Shown: one piece after another, positions 9,439 through 22,695 of the stretch
How the letters are laid out: every line of letters begins with the position of its first letter
How positions within the stretch are numbered: position 1 is the first letter of the stretch
Assembly (NCBI RefSeq): GCF_021401345.1
Contig: NZ_JACBGE010000022.1
Coordinates: 30,736-94,735 of the forward strand
DNA: 64,000 nucleotides
Reading direction: 5' to 3'
DNA from: Hydrogenophaga sp. NFH-34
Lineage (GTDB): Bacteria; Pseudomonadota; Gammaproteobacteria; Burkholderiales; Burkholderiaceae_C
Made by a program: the position numbers and the translations under genes
Notes under the pieces: model-generated
What the model saw: the letters and a program-made list of their open reading frames with translations, nothing else
Databases searched by the model: none
What the model was told of the DNA's origin: nothing

Positions 9439-12129
9439 ATGGGCGACCCCAAAGGCGAGATCGGCGCCCTGCGCCTCCAGTACCGCAGCGACAAGGCCGC
9501 CCTGCTCGCCCACCTGGGCCTGCAGGGCACATCGACCCGCGGCGTGCACAAGGCGCTCAAGCAACTGGCGCGGCTGACCGACGACACGCTGCGCAAGCTG
9601 TGGGAATCCGCCGGGTTCGCGCCCGGCTTTGCGCTCATTGCCGTGGGTGGCTTCGGCCGTGGCGAGCTGTTCCCGAATTCCGACGTGGACGTGCTGGTGC
9701 TGCTGCCCGATGACGCCCACCCGGACGACGACGCCACCCTCAAGGCACGGCTGGAAGGCTTCATCGGCGCCTGCTGGGACATCGGGCTGGAGATCGGCTC
9801 CAGCGTGCGCTCGGTCGCCGAATGTGTGCAGGAAGCCGCTGGTGACGTGACCGTGCAGACCTCGCTGCTGGAATGCCGGCTCATCACCGGCGCGCGGGCG
9901 CAGTTCACCCGCCTGGTGCGCGAACTCGGCGCCACCATGGACCCCAAGGCCTTCTTCGTGGCCAAGACGCTGGAGATGCGCCAGCGCCACCAGAAGTTCG
10001 AGAACACGCCCTACGCGCTGGAGCCCAACTGCAAGGAATCGCCCGGCGGCCTGCGCGACCTGCAGATGATTCTCTGGGTGGCCAAGGCCGCCGGCCTGGG
10101 CCACAGCTGGGACGAACTGGCCCGCACCGGGCTGGCCACCCCGCTCGAAGTGCGGCAGATCAAGGCCAACGAGGCCCTGCTCAGCCTGATCCGCGCCCGC
10201 CTGCACCTGCTGGCCAACCGCCGCGAGGACCGCCTGGTGTTCGACCTGCAGACCGCCGTGGCCGAATCGTTCGGCTACAAGGCGCAGGTGCCGGCGGTCA
10301 TCACCCCGGGCGGCCAGGGCCATACACCGCCGACCGCGCGCACCGCCCGCCGTGCCAGCGAGCAGCTCATGAAGCGCTACTACTGGGCGGCCAAGGCGGT
10401 GACGCAGCTCAACCAGATCCTGCTGCTGAACATCGAGGAGCGGCTCAACGAGGACACCGGCCCGGTGCGCATGCGCCCGATCAACGAGCGCTTCTACGAC
10501 AAGGCCAACATGCTGGAGGTGGCCAGCGACCACCTCTACATCCAGCAGCCGCACGCCATCCTGGAAACCTTCCTGCTCTACCAGACCACGGTGGGCATCA
10601 AGGGCCTGTCGGCACGCACGCTGCGGGCGCTGTACAACGCGCGCCCGATCATGAACGCGAAGTTCCGCAGCGACCCGGTGAACCGCGCCACCTTCCTGCG
10701 CATCCTGCAGGAGCCCGAAGGCATCACCCACGCCATGCGGCTGATGAACCAGACCTCGGTGCTCGGGCGCTACCTCTGGGTGTTCCGCCACACGGTGGGG
10801 CAGATGCAGCACGACCTGTTCCACGTCTACACCGTGGACCAGCACATCCTGATGGTGCTGCGCAACGTGCGGCGCTTCTTCATCGCCGAGCACTCGCACG
10901 AATACCCGTTCTGCTCGCAACTGGCCGCCGGCCTGGACAAGCCCTGGATCCTCTACGTGGCCGCGCTGTTCCACGACATCGCCAAAGGCCGGGGCGGCGA
11001 CCACTCCGACCTGGGCGCGCGCGACGTGCGCACCTTCTGCCGCCAGCATGGCATCGACAGGGAAGACGCCCGGCTGATCGCCTTCTTGGTGAATGAACAC
11101 CTGACCATGAGCCGGATCGCCCAGAAGGAAGACCTGAGCGATCCCGACGTCATCGCCGCCTTCGCCCAGCGCGTGGGCAACGAGCGCTACCTCACAGCCC
11201 TGTACCTGCTGACGGTGGCCGACATCCGCGGCACCAGCCCCAAGGTGTGGAACGCCTGGAAAGGCAAGCTGCTCGAAGACCTGTACCGCTACACCCTGCG
11301 CGCGCTGGGTGGTCGCGCCCCCGATGCCGACGCCCTGGTGGAAGCGCGCAAGCGGGCGGCGTTGTCGGTGCTGGCGCTGCACGCCCTGCCGCACGAGGCG
11401 CACAAAAAGCTCTGGGACACGCTGGACCTGAGCTACTTCATGCGCCACCAGGCCGACGAGATCGCCTGGCACACGCGCGTGCTGACCAAGGCCCTGGCCC
11501 AGGCGCTGCCCCAGTGCAAACCCAACGCGCAAGGCGAGGTGCCGGCCGGCTGCAGCATCGTGCGCGCACGCCTCTCGCCCGAAGGGGAAGGCCTGCAGGT
11601 GCTGGTGTACGCACCCGACCAGCACGACCTGTTCGCCCGCATCTGCGGTTATTTCGACAACGCGGGCTTTTCGATCCTGGACGCGCGCGTGCACACCACC
11701 CGCGACGGGCGCGCGCTGGACACCTTCCAGGTGATCACGCCCACGCTGTCGGAGCACTACCGCGAGCTGATCGCCATGGTCGAGAACGACCTGGCGCTGA
11801 CCATCGACGAACGCGGCCCGCTGCCCTCGCCGAGCAAGGGCCGGCTCTCGCGGCGGGTGCGCAGCTTCCCGGTCACCCCGCGGGTGGACCTGCGGCCCGA
11901 CGACAAGGCGCAGCGCTGGCTGCTCGCGGTCACCGCCAGCGACCGTGCCGGTCTGCTCTACGGCATCTCGCTGGTGCTGGCGCGGCACGGCATCAGCGTG
12001 CAGCTGGCCAAGATTTCCACCCTGGGCGAACGGGTGGAAGACACCTTCCTCATCAGCGGCCCCGAACTGCAGGTCAACCGCCGGCAGATCGAGATCGAAA
12101 CCGAGCTGCTGGACACGCTCGAAGGCTGA
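9439..12129 (+). CDS. glnD: Bifunctional [protein-PII] uridylyltransferase/uridylyl-removing enzyme
   Basis: An 896-residue central nitrogen sensor. The N-terminal nucleotidyltransferase domain has [19 protein letters not shown] (about residues 70-90). The HD hydrolase domain has [14 protein letters not shown] (about 515-530). Two ACT domains at the C-terminus (from about 710 and 815) bind glutamine. GlnD adds UMP to PII proteins when glutamine is low and removes it when glutamine is high. It follows map by 25 bp, a common arrangement. A perfect hairpin terminator lies just after the stop. Confidence 0.97.
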   Translation: MGDPKGEIGALRLQYRSDKAALLAHLGLQGTSTRGVHKALKQLARLTDDTLRKLWESAGFAPGFALIAVGGFGRGELFPNSDVDVLVLLPDDAHPDDDATLKARLEGFIGACWDIGLEIGSSVRSVAECVQEAAGDVTVQTSLLECRLITGARAQFTRLVRELGATMDPKAFFVAKTLEMRQRHQKFENTPYALEPNCKESPGGLRDLQMILWVAKAAGLGHSWDELARTGLATPLEVRQIKANEALLSLIRARLHLLANRREDRLVFDLQTAVAESFGYKAQVPAVITPGGQGHTPPTARTARRASEQLMKRYYWAAKAVTQLNQILLLNIEERLNEDTGPVRMRPINERFYDKANMLEVASDHLYIQQPHAILETFLLYQTTVGIKGLSARTLRALYNARPIMNAKFRSDPVNRATFLRILQEPEGITHAMRLMNQTSVLGRYLWVFRHTVGQMQHDLFHVYTVDQHILMVLRNVRRFFIAEHSHEYPFCSQLAAGLDKPWILYVAALFHDIAKGRGGDHSDLGARDVRTFCRQHGIDREDARLIAFLVNEHLTMSRIAQKEDLSDPDVIAAFAQRVGNERYLTALYLLTVADIRGTSPKVWNAWKGKLLEDLYRYTLRALGGRAPDADALVEARKRAALSVLALHALPHEAHKKLWDTLDLSYFMRHQADEIAWHTRVLTKALAQALPQCKPNAQGEVPAGCSIVRARLSPEGEGLQVLVYAPDQHDLFARICGYFDNAGFSILDARVHTTRDGRALDTFQVITPTLSEHYRELIAMVENDLALTIDERGPLPSPSKGRLSRRVRSFPVTPRVDLRPDDKAQRWLLAVTASDRAGLLYGISLVLARHGISVQLAKISTLGERVEDTFLISGPELQVNRRQIEIETELLDTLEG

Positions 12130-12137
12130 GCGCCTGC

Positions 12138-12165
12138 GGGGCGGCCGGCGGCCGCCCCGTTTGTC
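12138..12165 (+). terminator. Rho-independent terminator after glnD
   Basis: A perfect 9-bp stem GGGGCGGCC / GGCCGCCCC with a 3-nt loop (12138-12158), followed by the T-rich GTTTGTCT. It lies between the convergent glnD and RND pump genes. Confidence 0.7.
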
Positions 12166-12175
12166 TCTGCCTGTT

Positions 12176-15100
12176 TCAGTGAGGCGCCGGCACGGCAGAC
12201 GGATCGCGTTCGTGCGCGCGCTCGTCGACCACACGGCGTCCGAACAGACGGGCGGCGAACTTGCCGAGATCGTCCATCATCGTGAACACCGCCGGCACCA
12301 CCAGCAGACTCAGCAGGGTCGAGGTGATCAGGCCACCGATGACGGCAATCGCCATCGGTGAGCGGAAGCTCGCATCGGCGGCGCCCGAGCCCAGCGCCAC
12401 GGGCAGCATGCCCGCGATCATGGCGATGCTGGTCATGATGATGGGGCGCGCGCGCTTGTGGCAGGCGTCGAGGATGGCCTCCAGCCGGGGCAGTCCGCGC
12501 TGGCGCCGGGCCTCGATGGCGTACTCCACCAGCAGGATCGAGTTTTTCGAGGCCACGCCCATGAGCATCACCAGCCCGATGAGCGAGGGCATGGAAAAGC
12601 TCTTGTTGGTCACCAGCAGCGCCACGAAGGCCCCACCGAAAGACATCAACAGCGCCGGCAGGATCGTCACCGGCATCAGGAACGCCTTGAACAGCAGCAC
12701 CAGCACGATGTAGATGCACAGCACGCCGGTCAGCATGGCCAGGCCGAAGCTGGCAAACAGCTCGCCCTGCACCTCGGCGTCGCCGATTTCCAGCACCGAT
12801 ACCCCGGCCGGCAGGTTGCGCATGCTGGGCAGCTTTTCGACCGCGGCCTTCATGTCGCCCAGCGGAATGCCGGCCAGTTCGACCTCGAAGTTGATGTTGC
12901 GGGCGCGGTCGTAGCGGCTGATCACGGCCGGGCCGCCGCCGAAACTCAGCGTGGCCACCTGCTCCAGCATCACCGGTCCGCGCGCGCCCGGCACCGGCAG
13001 ACGGCCCAGTTGCGCCAGGTCGTGCCGCGCCGCCGGGTCGAGCTTGACCACGATCGGGATCTGCCGCTGTGGCAGGTTGAGCTTGGGCAGCGCCGCGTCG
13101 TAGTCGCCCACGGTGGCCACTCGCAAGGTGTCGGCGATGGCGGCGCTGGTCACGCCCAGATCGGCCGCCCGCGCGAGGTCGGGCGTGACGTAGATTTCGG
13201 TGCGCACCAGCGCCGCCGTGGACTGCACGCTGCCCACACCGGGGATGGTGCGCAGATCGCGCTCGATGGCGCGCGCCGCGCCCTGCAGCGCGGTGGCATC
13301 GTCGCCGGTGATCGCCAGGATGTACTTTTCGCCCGAACCGCCCAGCCCGACCTTGCTGCGGATGCCGGGAATGTCGGCCATCGTGGTGCGGATCTGGTTT
13401 TCGATCACCTGCTTGCGCGGGCGCTGGCCGCGCGGATCGAGCTGGATCGTCAACGCCGCCTTGCGCGGCTCGGCCGTGCCCTGGGGTGCGAACGGGTCGG
13501 CACCGGCCGAGCCCGAGCCGATGGTGGTGTAAAACGACTTCACGTGGTCGATGCCCATCACCGCCAGCCGCGCGCGCTCGGCGGTGGCCACGGTCTGCGA
13601 CAGGGTTGCTCCCGGCGGCAGTTCCAGGTAGACCTGGGTCTGCGAGTTGTCGTCGGGCGGCACGAAGCCCTGCGGCAACAGCGGGATCAGCATGACCGAA
13701 CCGAGGAAGAAGGCCACCGCGCCGAACAGCGTCAGCCAGCGGTGCCGGATGCACGCGGCGGCCCAGCGCTGGTAGGTGTTGAGCCAGGCCGGTTCGTCCT
13801 GGTTGGTCATCCAGGCCCAGACGCGGCCGAGGAAGGTGTTGCGGCGGGCCCAGCCCGGCGCTTCCTTGGCCGTGACCATGGGCTTGAGGATGTAGGCCGC
13901 CATCATGGGCGTGAGCATGCGCGCGACCACCAGCGAGGCGAACACCGCCAGCGCCGCCGTCCAGCCGAACTGTTTGAAGAACTTGCCCGGGATGCCGGCC
14001 ATGAAGGCCGTGGGCAGGAACACCGCGATCAGCGTGAAGGTGGTGGCGATCACGGCCAGGCCGATTTCGTCGGCCGCTTCCATCGCGGCCTGGTAGGGCG
14101 ACTTGCCCATGCGCATGTGGCGCACGATGTTCTCGACCTCGACGATGGCGTCATCCACCAGGATGCCGATCACCAGCGACATGGCCAGCAGCGACACCAC
14201 GTTGATGGTGAAGCCCATGTAGTGCATGCCGATGAAGGCCGGAATGGCCGACAGCGGCAGCGCCACGGCCGAGACGATGGTGGCGCGGAAATCGCGTAGG
14301 AACAGCCACACCACCAGCACGGCCAGGATGGCGCCTTCGTACAGCAGCGTCATGGAGGCGTCGAACTCTTCCTGCACCGGGGTCACGAAGTCGAACGACT
14401 GGGTGATCTTCAGGTCGGGCCGGCGTGCCTGCAGTTCGGCCAGCTTCTCGCGCACGCCCTGCCCCACCTCCACCTCACCGGCGCCCTTGCTCCGCACGAC
14501 CTCGAAACCGACCACCGGCCGGCCATCGAGGAACGCGGCCGCCGTGGGTTCGGCGATGGTGTCCTGGACCGACGCCACCTGATCGAGGCGGATGCGGCGG
14601 CCGTCCGGCAAGGCCAGTTCCATGCGCGCCAGATCGTCGGCAGAACCCAGCGCCGAAAGCGTGCGCATGGGTTGCTGGCTGCTGCCGATGTCGGCCCGCC
14701 CGCCCGCGCTTTCGATCTGCACCCGCGTCATCTGGCGCGAAATGTCGGAGGCGGTCACGCCCAGCGATTGCAGCTTGAGCGGGTCCAGCAGCACCTGCAC
14801 CTCGCGGTCGACACCGCCGACGCGGTTGACCGCGCCGACGCCGCGCACCGACAGCAGCAGTTTGGCGATGTCGTTGTCGACGAACCAGGACACGGCCTCG
14901 TCGTCCATGCGGTCGGACGAGACGGTGTAGGCCAGCACCGGCGTGCCGGCCAGGTTGACCTTCTGCACCACGGGCTCGTTCATGTCGGAGGGCAGATCGC
15001 CGCGCACCTGGCTGACTGCGGAGCGCACGTCGTCCAGCGCTTCCTGCGTGTCCTTTTCGATGCGGAATTCCGCCGTGATGGAGACCACGCCATCCTGCAC

Positions 15101-15349
15101 CTGGGTGTAGATGTGCTTGAGCCCCTGCAGCGTGGCGATGCTGTTCTCCAGCTTGCGCGCCACGTCGTTTTCCAGCTGGTTGGGGGCGGCACCCGGCAGG
15201 CTGGCGATGACGGTGATGTTGGGCAGATCGATGTCGGGGAAGTTCTGCACCTTCATGGCATTGAAGGAGAACAGCCCCGCCAGCGTCAGCATGACGAACA
15301 GCATCGCCGCCGGAATCGGGTTGCGGATGGACCAGGCCGAGACGTTCAT
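12176..15349 (-). CDS. RND-family efflux pump, inner-membrane transporter
   Basis: A 1057-residue AcrB-like proton antiporter. It begins at the first membrane helix (SIRNPIPAAMLFVMLTLAGLF). The proton-relay Asp pair lies in the helix containing GILVDDAIVEVEN, and the second half repeats the fold (LIGLVMLMGVASKNSILLVE). It works with the adaptor and outer-membrane channel encoded upstream on the same strand. The HAE-1 (drug/hydrophobic compound) type is more likely than heavy-metal CusA, because the CusA methionine pattern is not evident. Substrates are unknown and no local regulator gene is seen. Confidence 0.93.
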   Translation of the reverse strand: MNVSAWSIRNPIPAAMLFVMLTLAGLFSFNAMKVQNFPDIDLPNITVIASLPGAAPNQLENDVARKLENSIATLQGLKHIYTQVQDGVVSITAEFRIEKDTQEALDDVRSAVSQVRGDLPSDMNEPVVQKVNLAGTPVLAYTVSSDRMDDEAVSWFVDNDIAKLLLSVRGVGAVNRVGGVDREVQVLLDPLKLQSLGVTASDISRQMTRVQIESAGGRADIGSSQQPMRTLSALGSADDLARMELALPDGRRIRLDQVASVQDTIAEPTAAAFLDGRPVVGFEVVRSKGAGEVEVGQGVREKLAELQARRPDLKITQSFDFVTPVQEEFDASMTLLYEGAILAVLVVWLFLRDFRATIVSAVALPLSAIPAFIGMHYMGFTINVVSLLAMSLVIGILVDDAIVEVENIVRHMRMGKSPYQAAMEAADEIGLAVIATTFTLIAVFLPTAFMAGIPGKFFKQFGWTAALAVFASLVVARMLTPMMAAYILKPMVTAKEAPGWARRNTFLGRVWAWMTNQDEPAWLNTYQRWAAACIRHRWLTLFGAVAFFLGSVMLIPLLPQGFVPPDDNSQTQVYLELPPGATLSQTVATAERARLAVMGIDHVKSFYTTIGSGSAGADPFAPQGTAEPRKAALTIQLDPRGQRPRKQVIENQIRTTMADIPGIRSKVGLGGSGEKYILAITGDDATALQGAARAIERDLRTIPGVGSVQSTAALVRTEIYVTPDLARAADLGVTSAAIADTLRVATVGDYDAALPKLNLPQRQIPIVVKLDPAARHDLAQLGRLPVPGARGPVMLEQVATLSFGGGPAVISRYDRARNINFEVELAGIPLGDMKAAVEKLPSMRNLPAGVSVLEIGDAEVQGELFASFGLAMLTGVLCIYIVLVLLFKAFLMPVTILPALLMSFGGAFVALLVTNKSFSMPSLIGLVMLMGVASKNSILLVEYAIEARRQRGLPRLEAILDACHKRARPIIMTSIAMIAGMLPVALGSGAADASFRSPMAIAVIGGLITSTLLSLLVVPAVFTMMDDLGKFAARLFGRRVVDERAHERDPSAVPAPH

Positions 15350-15404
15350 GCGGACAGGCCCTCCAGCAGTCCCGCCGGGCGGTTCGGGGTGTGGGTCGGG
15401 CGTT

Positions 15405-16547
15405 TCATGGGCTCACCTTCACGAGATCGCCGTCGTTGAGGAAGCCGGCGCCCTGCACCGCCACCGCGTCTTGTGGCTTCAGGCCTTCGAGCACCTCGAC
15501 CCGGTCGCCGGTGCGGCGGCCGGTGCCGATCTTGCGGGCCTCGGCCTTGTGCTCGGCGCCGATCACGAACACGTAGCTGTGTCCATCGCGCACCACCACC
15601 GCAGGGGCTGGCACCGTCAGCGCCTGCGTGCGGCCCAGCGCGAAACTGCCTCGGGCGAAAGTGCCGGCACGCAAGCCCGCCTGGCGTGGCAGATCGACAT
15701 AGACCAGCACGTTGCGGGTCTGAGGATCGGCCGTCGGGGCGACGGCCCGCACGGTTCCGGTGACCGGTTCGACGCCGTTGACCATCACCTGGGCTTTCTG
15801 GCCGGCCTGCACGCGCACCACTTCATCGGCGGTGACCTCGGCCCGCCACTCCAGGCGCCCCTGGCGCACCAGGCGGAAGAGTTCCTGGCCCGATCCCACC
15901 ACCGCCCCCACCGTCGCCGGGCGGGCCGAGATGACGCCATCGTCGGGCGCCAGCACCCGCGTGTTGGCCAGGCGCACCTCGGTCGCCGCATAGGCCGCCT
16001 TGGCCGCGTCCCACTGGGCCTGCGCGACCTTTTCCTGCATCAGGTACTGCGCGATCTGCGACGACGACAGCGCGCCGCTGTCCTGGATGGAGCGGGCCCG
16101 GTCGGCATCGGCCTTGGCGGTTTCGCGGGCGGCTTCGGCCTGGGCCAGCGCCGCCTTGGCCTGCAGGCTTTCGGCCTGGGTCGTCTCGCCGGCCAGCACG
16201 GCCAGCACCTGCCCCTTGCGCACCACATCGCCCACGTTGGCGTTCACCGTCGCCAGGCGCAGGCCGGAGAGTTCGGTCCCCACGCTGGCTTCCTGCCAGG
16301 CCGCGATGCTGCCGTTGGCTTCCAGCCGCTGTTCCAGCGCTTGCGTTTCGGGCTGGGCCACGGTCACGGTCAGCGCCGGATTGGGGGCACCGGTGGCCGT
16401 CGGGGTGGTTTCGGCAGCCGGCTTTTCGGCCGGGCCCGCACCAGGGCGCAGCACCACGAACAGGCCACCGAGCACCAGCACACCCAGCAGAATGAGCAGC
16501 CAGAGCTTGCTTTTGCCGGCCAGGAAAAAACGGGGAGAGGCGTTCAT
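15405..16547 (-). CDS. RND efflux periplasmic adaptor (membrane fusion protein)
   Basis: The protein has 380 residues. I chose the ATG at 16547 because it overlaps the upstream stop codon as ATGA, giving translational coupling; a longer frame would start at 16562. One N-terminal membrane anchor (KLWLLILLGVLVLGGLFVVL) is followed by the lipoyl half-motif (IAAWQEASVGTELSGL), a long alpha-hairpin with Ala/Gln/Glu coiled coil, the second lipoyl half (NTRVLAPDDGVIS) and the beta-barrel domain. It bridges the pump and the outer-membrane channel. Confidence 0.93.
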   Translation of the reverse strand: MNASPRFFLAGKSKLWLLILLGVLVLGGLFVVLRPGAGPAEKPAAETTPTATGAPNPALTVTVAQPETQALEQRLEANGSIAAWQEASVGTELSGLRLATVNANVGDVVRKGQVLAVLAGETTQAESLQAKAALAQAEAARETAKADADRARSIQDSGALSSSQIAQYLMQEKVAQAQWDAAKAAYAATEVRLANTRVLAPDDGVISARPATVGAVVGSGQELFRLVRQGRLEWRAEVTADEVVRVQAGQKAQVMVNGVEPVTGTVRAVAPTADPQTRNVLVYVDLPRQAGLRAGTFARGSFALGRTQALTVPAPAVVVRDGHSYVFVIGAEHKAEARKIGTGRRTGDRVEVLEGLKPQDAVAVQGAGFLNDGDLVKVSP

Positions 16548-17959
16548 GCGGGTGCTTTCCATTCAGACTGGGCCTGCGGGTCGAAACCGCCTCCCAATGC
16601 CACATACAAAGTGATCCAGGCGCCCAGGCGCTCCTGCAGCAGGGCCACGGCGGCGCTGTCGGCCGCCAGCTTCAGGCGGCGGGCGTCTTCGAGTTCGGTC
16701 AGATTGGCCAGGCCCACGCGGTAGCGGGCTTCGGTGGCCTCGAACGAGCGGGTATAGCCTTCGACCGCGGTCTGGGTGGCCGACACGCGCTCGGCCAGCG
16801 ACGAGAGGGTCACCAGCGAACGTTCCACCTCGGCCACGGCCTGGCGCAAGGTGGCGGCATAGGCCTGGGCCGCGGCTTCGTAGTGGGCCTGGGCCGCCTC
16901 GGCACGGCCTTGCAGGCCCTGGCGCCCCAGCAGCGGCAGGCTCAGGGTGAACGGCCCCACCGACCAGGAGTTGACGGAGATGTCCAGATCGCCGCCCCGG
17001 AAGCGGTTGCGCAGCACGTTGCCCTGCAGACTGAGCGAGGGCCACAGCGCCGCCTGCGAAACCGACACCGCCTCGCTCGCTGCCACCAGTGCCTGCTGGG
17101 CCTGGTAGACGTCGGGCCGCTGACGGATCACCTCGGCCGGCACGGCGTTCACCGCCAGCATCGCCTGCAAGCGGTCGTGCCCCGGCAACGCCGGCGCCGC
17201 CGCCACCTGATCGCGCAGCGTGGGCTCGGCCAGCCCGGTCAGGGCCACCAGCGCCTTGAGCTGCCCCTCGCAGGCAGCGCGCTGCTGCTGGTACCGGTTG
17301 CTGCCTTCGGCGTGGCTCGCGCGGGCCAGCGCAGCCACCGCCGGGGCGGTCAGCCCTGCTTTTTCGGTCACGGCACTGCTGCGGGCGGTGCGCTCGCGGG
17401 AATCGCGGTCGTCGGCGGTCACGGCCAGTTGTGCCAGGCACAGGCGGTAGCCGTAGTAGGCCTGCGCCGTTTCGGCGGCCACCAGCACGCGCGCAGCGTG
17501 CCAGCCGGCCCGGGCGCCGGCCTCGTCGGCCTGCGCACCCCGCACGGCCGCCGATTGCCCACCCCAGAGATCCATTTCCCAGGAAGCCTGGAGACCGGCA
17601 CTGACCGTGGTGCCCAGCGGCAGGGTCGTGTCGGGTGCGCGCACCGCCGTCGCGACCGCGGCCACCTGCGGGCCTCCGGCGGCTTGCGCGCCCGCGAGGC
17701 TGGCGCGGGCGGCGAACACCTGGGCCCGAGCCGACCCCACGGAGGGGCTGAGCGCCTGCGCGCGGGCCATCCAGTCGGCCAGCGTGGGGTCGCCGAACTG
17801 GCCCCACCAGTCGGTGAGCGCCGCCGTGCTGCCCTGATGGGCCAACGGGGGCGCGTACCAGGTGGCCGGCAACACCGGCGCTGCCGGGTCGGGCGGCCGC
17901 ACAGCCGCACAACCGCCCAGCAAGGCGGCACCGGCCATCGCCATCAACATGCGCTTCAT
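16544..17959 (-). CDS. NodT/OprM-type outer-membrane efflux lipoprotein
   Basis: The protein has 471 residues with the start at 17959, where a lipoprotein signal begins (MKRMLMAMAGAALLGGCAAV, Cys17). A longer upstream frame to 18310 is spurious because it runs into def. The mature part has the duplicated TolC-like helical/beta repeats (TLADWMARAQALSPSVGSARAQ; AHYEAAAQAYAATLRQAVAEVE; EARYRVGLANLTELEDARR). It is the first gene of the efflux operon. A GGAGAGG-like ribosome site lies rather far upstream, so ATG codon 4 is a possible alternative start. Confidence 0.92.
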   Translation of the reverse strand: MKRMLMAMAGAALLGGCAAVRPPDPAAPVLPATWYAPPLAHQGSTAALTDWWGQFGDPTLADWMARAQALSPSVGSARAQVFAARASLAGAQAAGGPQVAAVATAVRAPDTTLPLGTTVSAGLQASWEMDLWGGQSAAVRGAQADEAGARAGWHAARVLVAAETAQAYYGYRLCLAQLAVTADDRDSRERTARSSAVTEKAGLTAPAVAALARASHAEGSNRYQQQRAACEGQLKALVALTGLAEPTLRDQVAAAPALPGHDRLQAMLAVNAVPAEVIRQRPDVYQAQQALVAASEAVSVSQAALWPSLSLQGNVLRNRFRGGDLDISVNSWSVGPFTLSLPLLGRQGLQGRAEAAQAHYEAAAQAYAATLRQAVAEVERSLVTLSSLAERVSATQTAVEGYTRSFEATEARYRVGLANLTELEDARRLKLAADSAAVALLQERLGAWITLYVALGGGFDPQAQSEWKAPA

Positions 17960-18047
17960 CGGATCAAAGCCCCTCTCCAATCGTTTTTCGGGGAGCGACT
18001 CTAGCCGATCTCTCCCGCTCAATATGTCGTTTCGTTTCAATGGCGCA

Positions 18048-18064
18048 GCGCTGTGTAACAGCGC
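18048..18064. repeat. Short perfect stem-loop between def and the efflux operon
   Basis: GCGCTGT-GTA-ACAGCGC forms a 7-bp stem with a 3-nt loop. It lies just after the end of def on the minus strand and may end that transcript, but no T-run follows. Confidence 0.35.
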
Positions 18065-18092
18065 CGCGCCGCCCGGCCCAGTGGTGGCGTGC

Positions 18093-18632
18093 TCAGTCAT
18101 CCTCGGCGGCATCAAGGCCAGGAAACAGCACCTCGGTGAACCCGAAGCGCGAGAAATCGCGCACCCGCATGGGGTACAGCACCCCTTGCAGGTGGTCGCA
18201 TTCGTGCTGCACCACCCGGGCGTGAAAGCCCTCGGCCTCGCGCTCGATGGGGCTGCCATCCGGCGCCTGGCCGCTGTAGCGGATGCGCCGCCAGCGCGGC
18301 ACCACGGCACGCAGGCCGGGCACCGACAGACAACCTTCCCAACCCTCTTCCTCCTCGTCCCCCAGCGGGGTGATCACGGGATTGACCAGCACCGTGCGCG
18401 GCACGACGGGCGCATCGGGGTAGCGCGGGTTGGGTGCGCCGGAACCAAAGATCACCACCTGCAGATCCACCCCGATCTGCGGGGCGGCCAGGCCGGCCCC
18501 ATAGGCAGCGGCCATGGTCTGCTCCATGTCGTCCACCAGCCGGTGCAACTCCGGCGTATCGAAGGCGGTGACGGGCCGGGCAACGCGCAGCAGGCGCGGG
18601 TCGCCCATCTTTAGGATGGCGTGAACGGTCAT
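18093..18632 (-). CDS. def: Peptide deformylase
   Basis: A 179-residue metalloenzyme that removes the formyl group from new proteins. All three family motifs are present: [15 protein letters not shown] (metal Cys) and QHECDHLQG (metal His pair and catalytic Glu). I chose the start at 18632 ([15 protein letters not shown]) because that is the normal family N-terminus; the upstream 23 codons of the open frame look like leader DNA. There is no fmt gene beside it. Confidence 0.95.
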   Translation of the reverse strand: MTVHAILKMGDPRLLRVARPVTAFDTPELHRLVDDMEQTMAAAYGAGLAAPQIGVDLQVVIFGSGAPNPRYPDAPVVPRTVLVNPVITPLGDEEEEGWEGCLSVPGLRAVVPRWRRIRYSGQAPDGSPIEREAEGFHARVVQHECDHLQGVLYPMRVRDFSRFGFTEVLFPGLDAAEDD

Positions 18633-18751
18633 GGCTGGTGAGAACGTTTTCGGGACGCGCCCGGTCCGGAACAACCCGGATGGCGGTGCATTGTCAAGCA
18701 AGTAGAGTGGGTGCCATACCCACCCCAGTTACAAATCCCGGGAGACCGTTC

Positions 18752-19132
18752 ATGCCTCACGCCCACCGTCCTGCTCTCGCCCGTTCTCAGGCATCGCGGT
18801 TCTGGCCCGCGCTGTGCCGCTCGGTCGCTCTCACGGGTGGGCTGCTCGCAGGCTGCGGTGCCGCACAGGCCCAGGGGGCCGGCATTTTCAAGGACGCAGA
18901 CCTCGCACTGGGTGAAAAGCTCATCGCCGAACACCAGTGCGTCCAGTGCCACGTCAGCAAGGTCGGGGGCGACGGCAGCGCCATGTACAAGCCCCAGGGC
19001 CGCTTCAACACCGCAGGCCTGCTGCGCGGCATGGTCGAGATGTGCAACACCCAGATGAACCTGGGGCTGTTTCCTGAAGAGGTCACCGCGGTGGCCGCGG
19101 TGCTCAACCGCGACCACTACAAGTTCAAATAA
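18752..19132 (+). CDS. Small periplasmic monoheme c-type cytochrome-like protein
   Basis: A 126-residue exported protein; the start at 18752 is preceded by GGGAG. The N-terminal signal (ALCRSVALTGGLLAGCGAAQAQ) ends near residue 42. One heme-c motif CVQCH follows, then KPQGRFNTAGLLRGMVEMCNTQMNLGLFPEEV, where a Met could be the distal heme ligand. The fold is shorter than classical class I cytochromes. An electron-carrier role is inferred from the heme motif only, and no partner oxidase or dehydrogenase is adjacent. A TTGTCA/CCATAC promoter-like pair lies at 18691-18719. Confidence 0.75.
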   Translation: MPHAHRPALARSQASRFWPALCRSVALTGGLLAGCGAAQAQGAGIFKDADLALGEKLIAEHQCVQCHVSKVGGDGSAMYKPQGRFNTAGLLRGMVEMCNTQMNLGLFPEEVTAVAAVLNRDHYKFK

Positions 19133-19140
19133 GGTCTTGG

Positions 19141-19211
19141 GCCCCACACGCCGCCGCTGACGCGGGTCGCTGCCCCGCGAGGGGGCCCGAATTCGGCCTG
19201 GGGCAGCGCTC
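19141..19211. repeat. Comamonadaceae-type GC-rich intergenic repeat, degenerate copy
   Basis: The segment between the cytochrome gene and ligA holds the blocks GCTGCCCCGCGAGGGGGCCC and CTGGGGCAGCGCT. Read on the minus strand it aligns by eye with the stretch inside ligA at 20851-20922 (shared blocks CCCCAGGC, GCCCCCTCG, GGCAGCG, CCGCG). This is a recurrent intergenic element type in Comamonadaceae genomes. It may double as a transcription stop between the convergent genes. Confidence 0.55.
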
Positions 19212-19221
19212 GGCGCTGAAT

Positions 19222-22670
<3,449 letters not shown>

Positions 22671-22695
22671 GGTGTCAGTGGGTGCAATCGGGGAT

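Noticed and set aside
9331..12234. Long minus-strand frame opposite glnD
   Set aside because: Antisense shadow; GlnD motifs on the plus strand are complete.
17960..18310. Extended N-terminus of the outer-membrane efflux gene
   Set aside because: The extension overlaps def on the same strand and lacks signal-peptide character; the lipoprotein signal begins at 17959.
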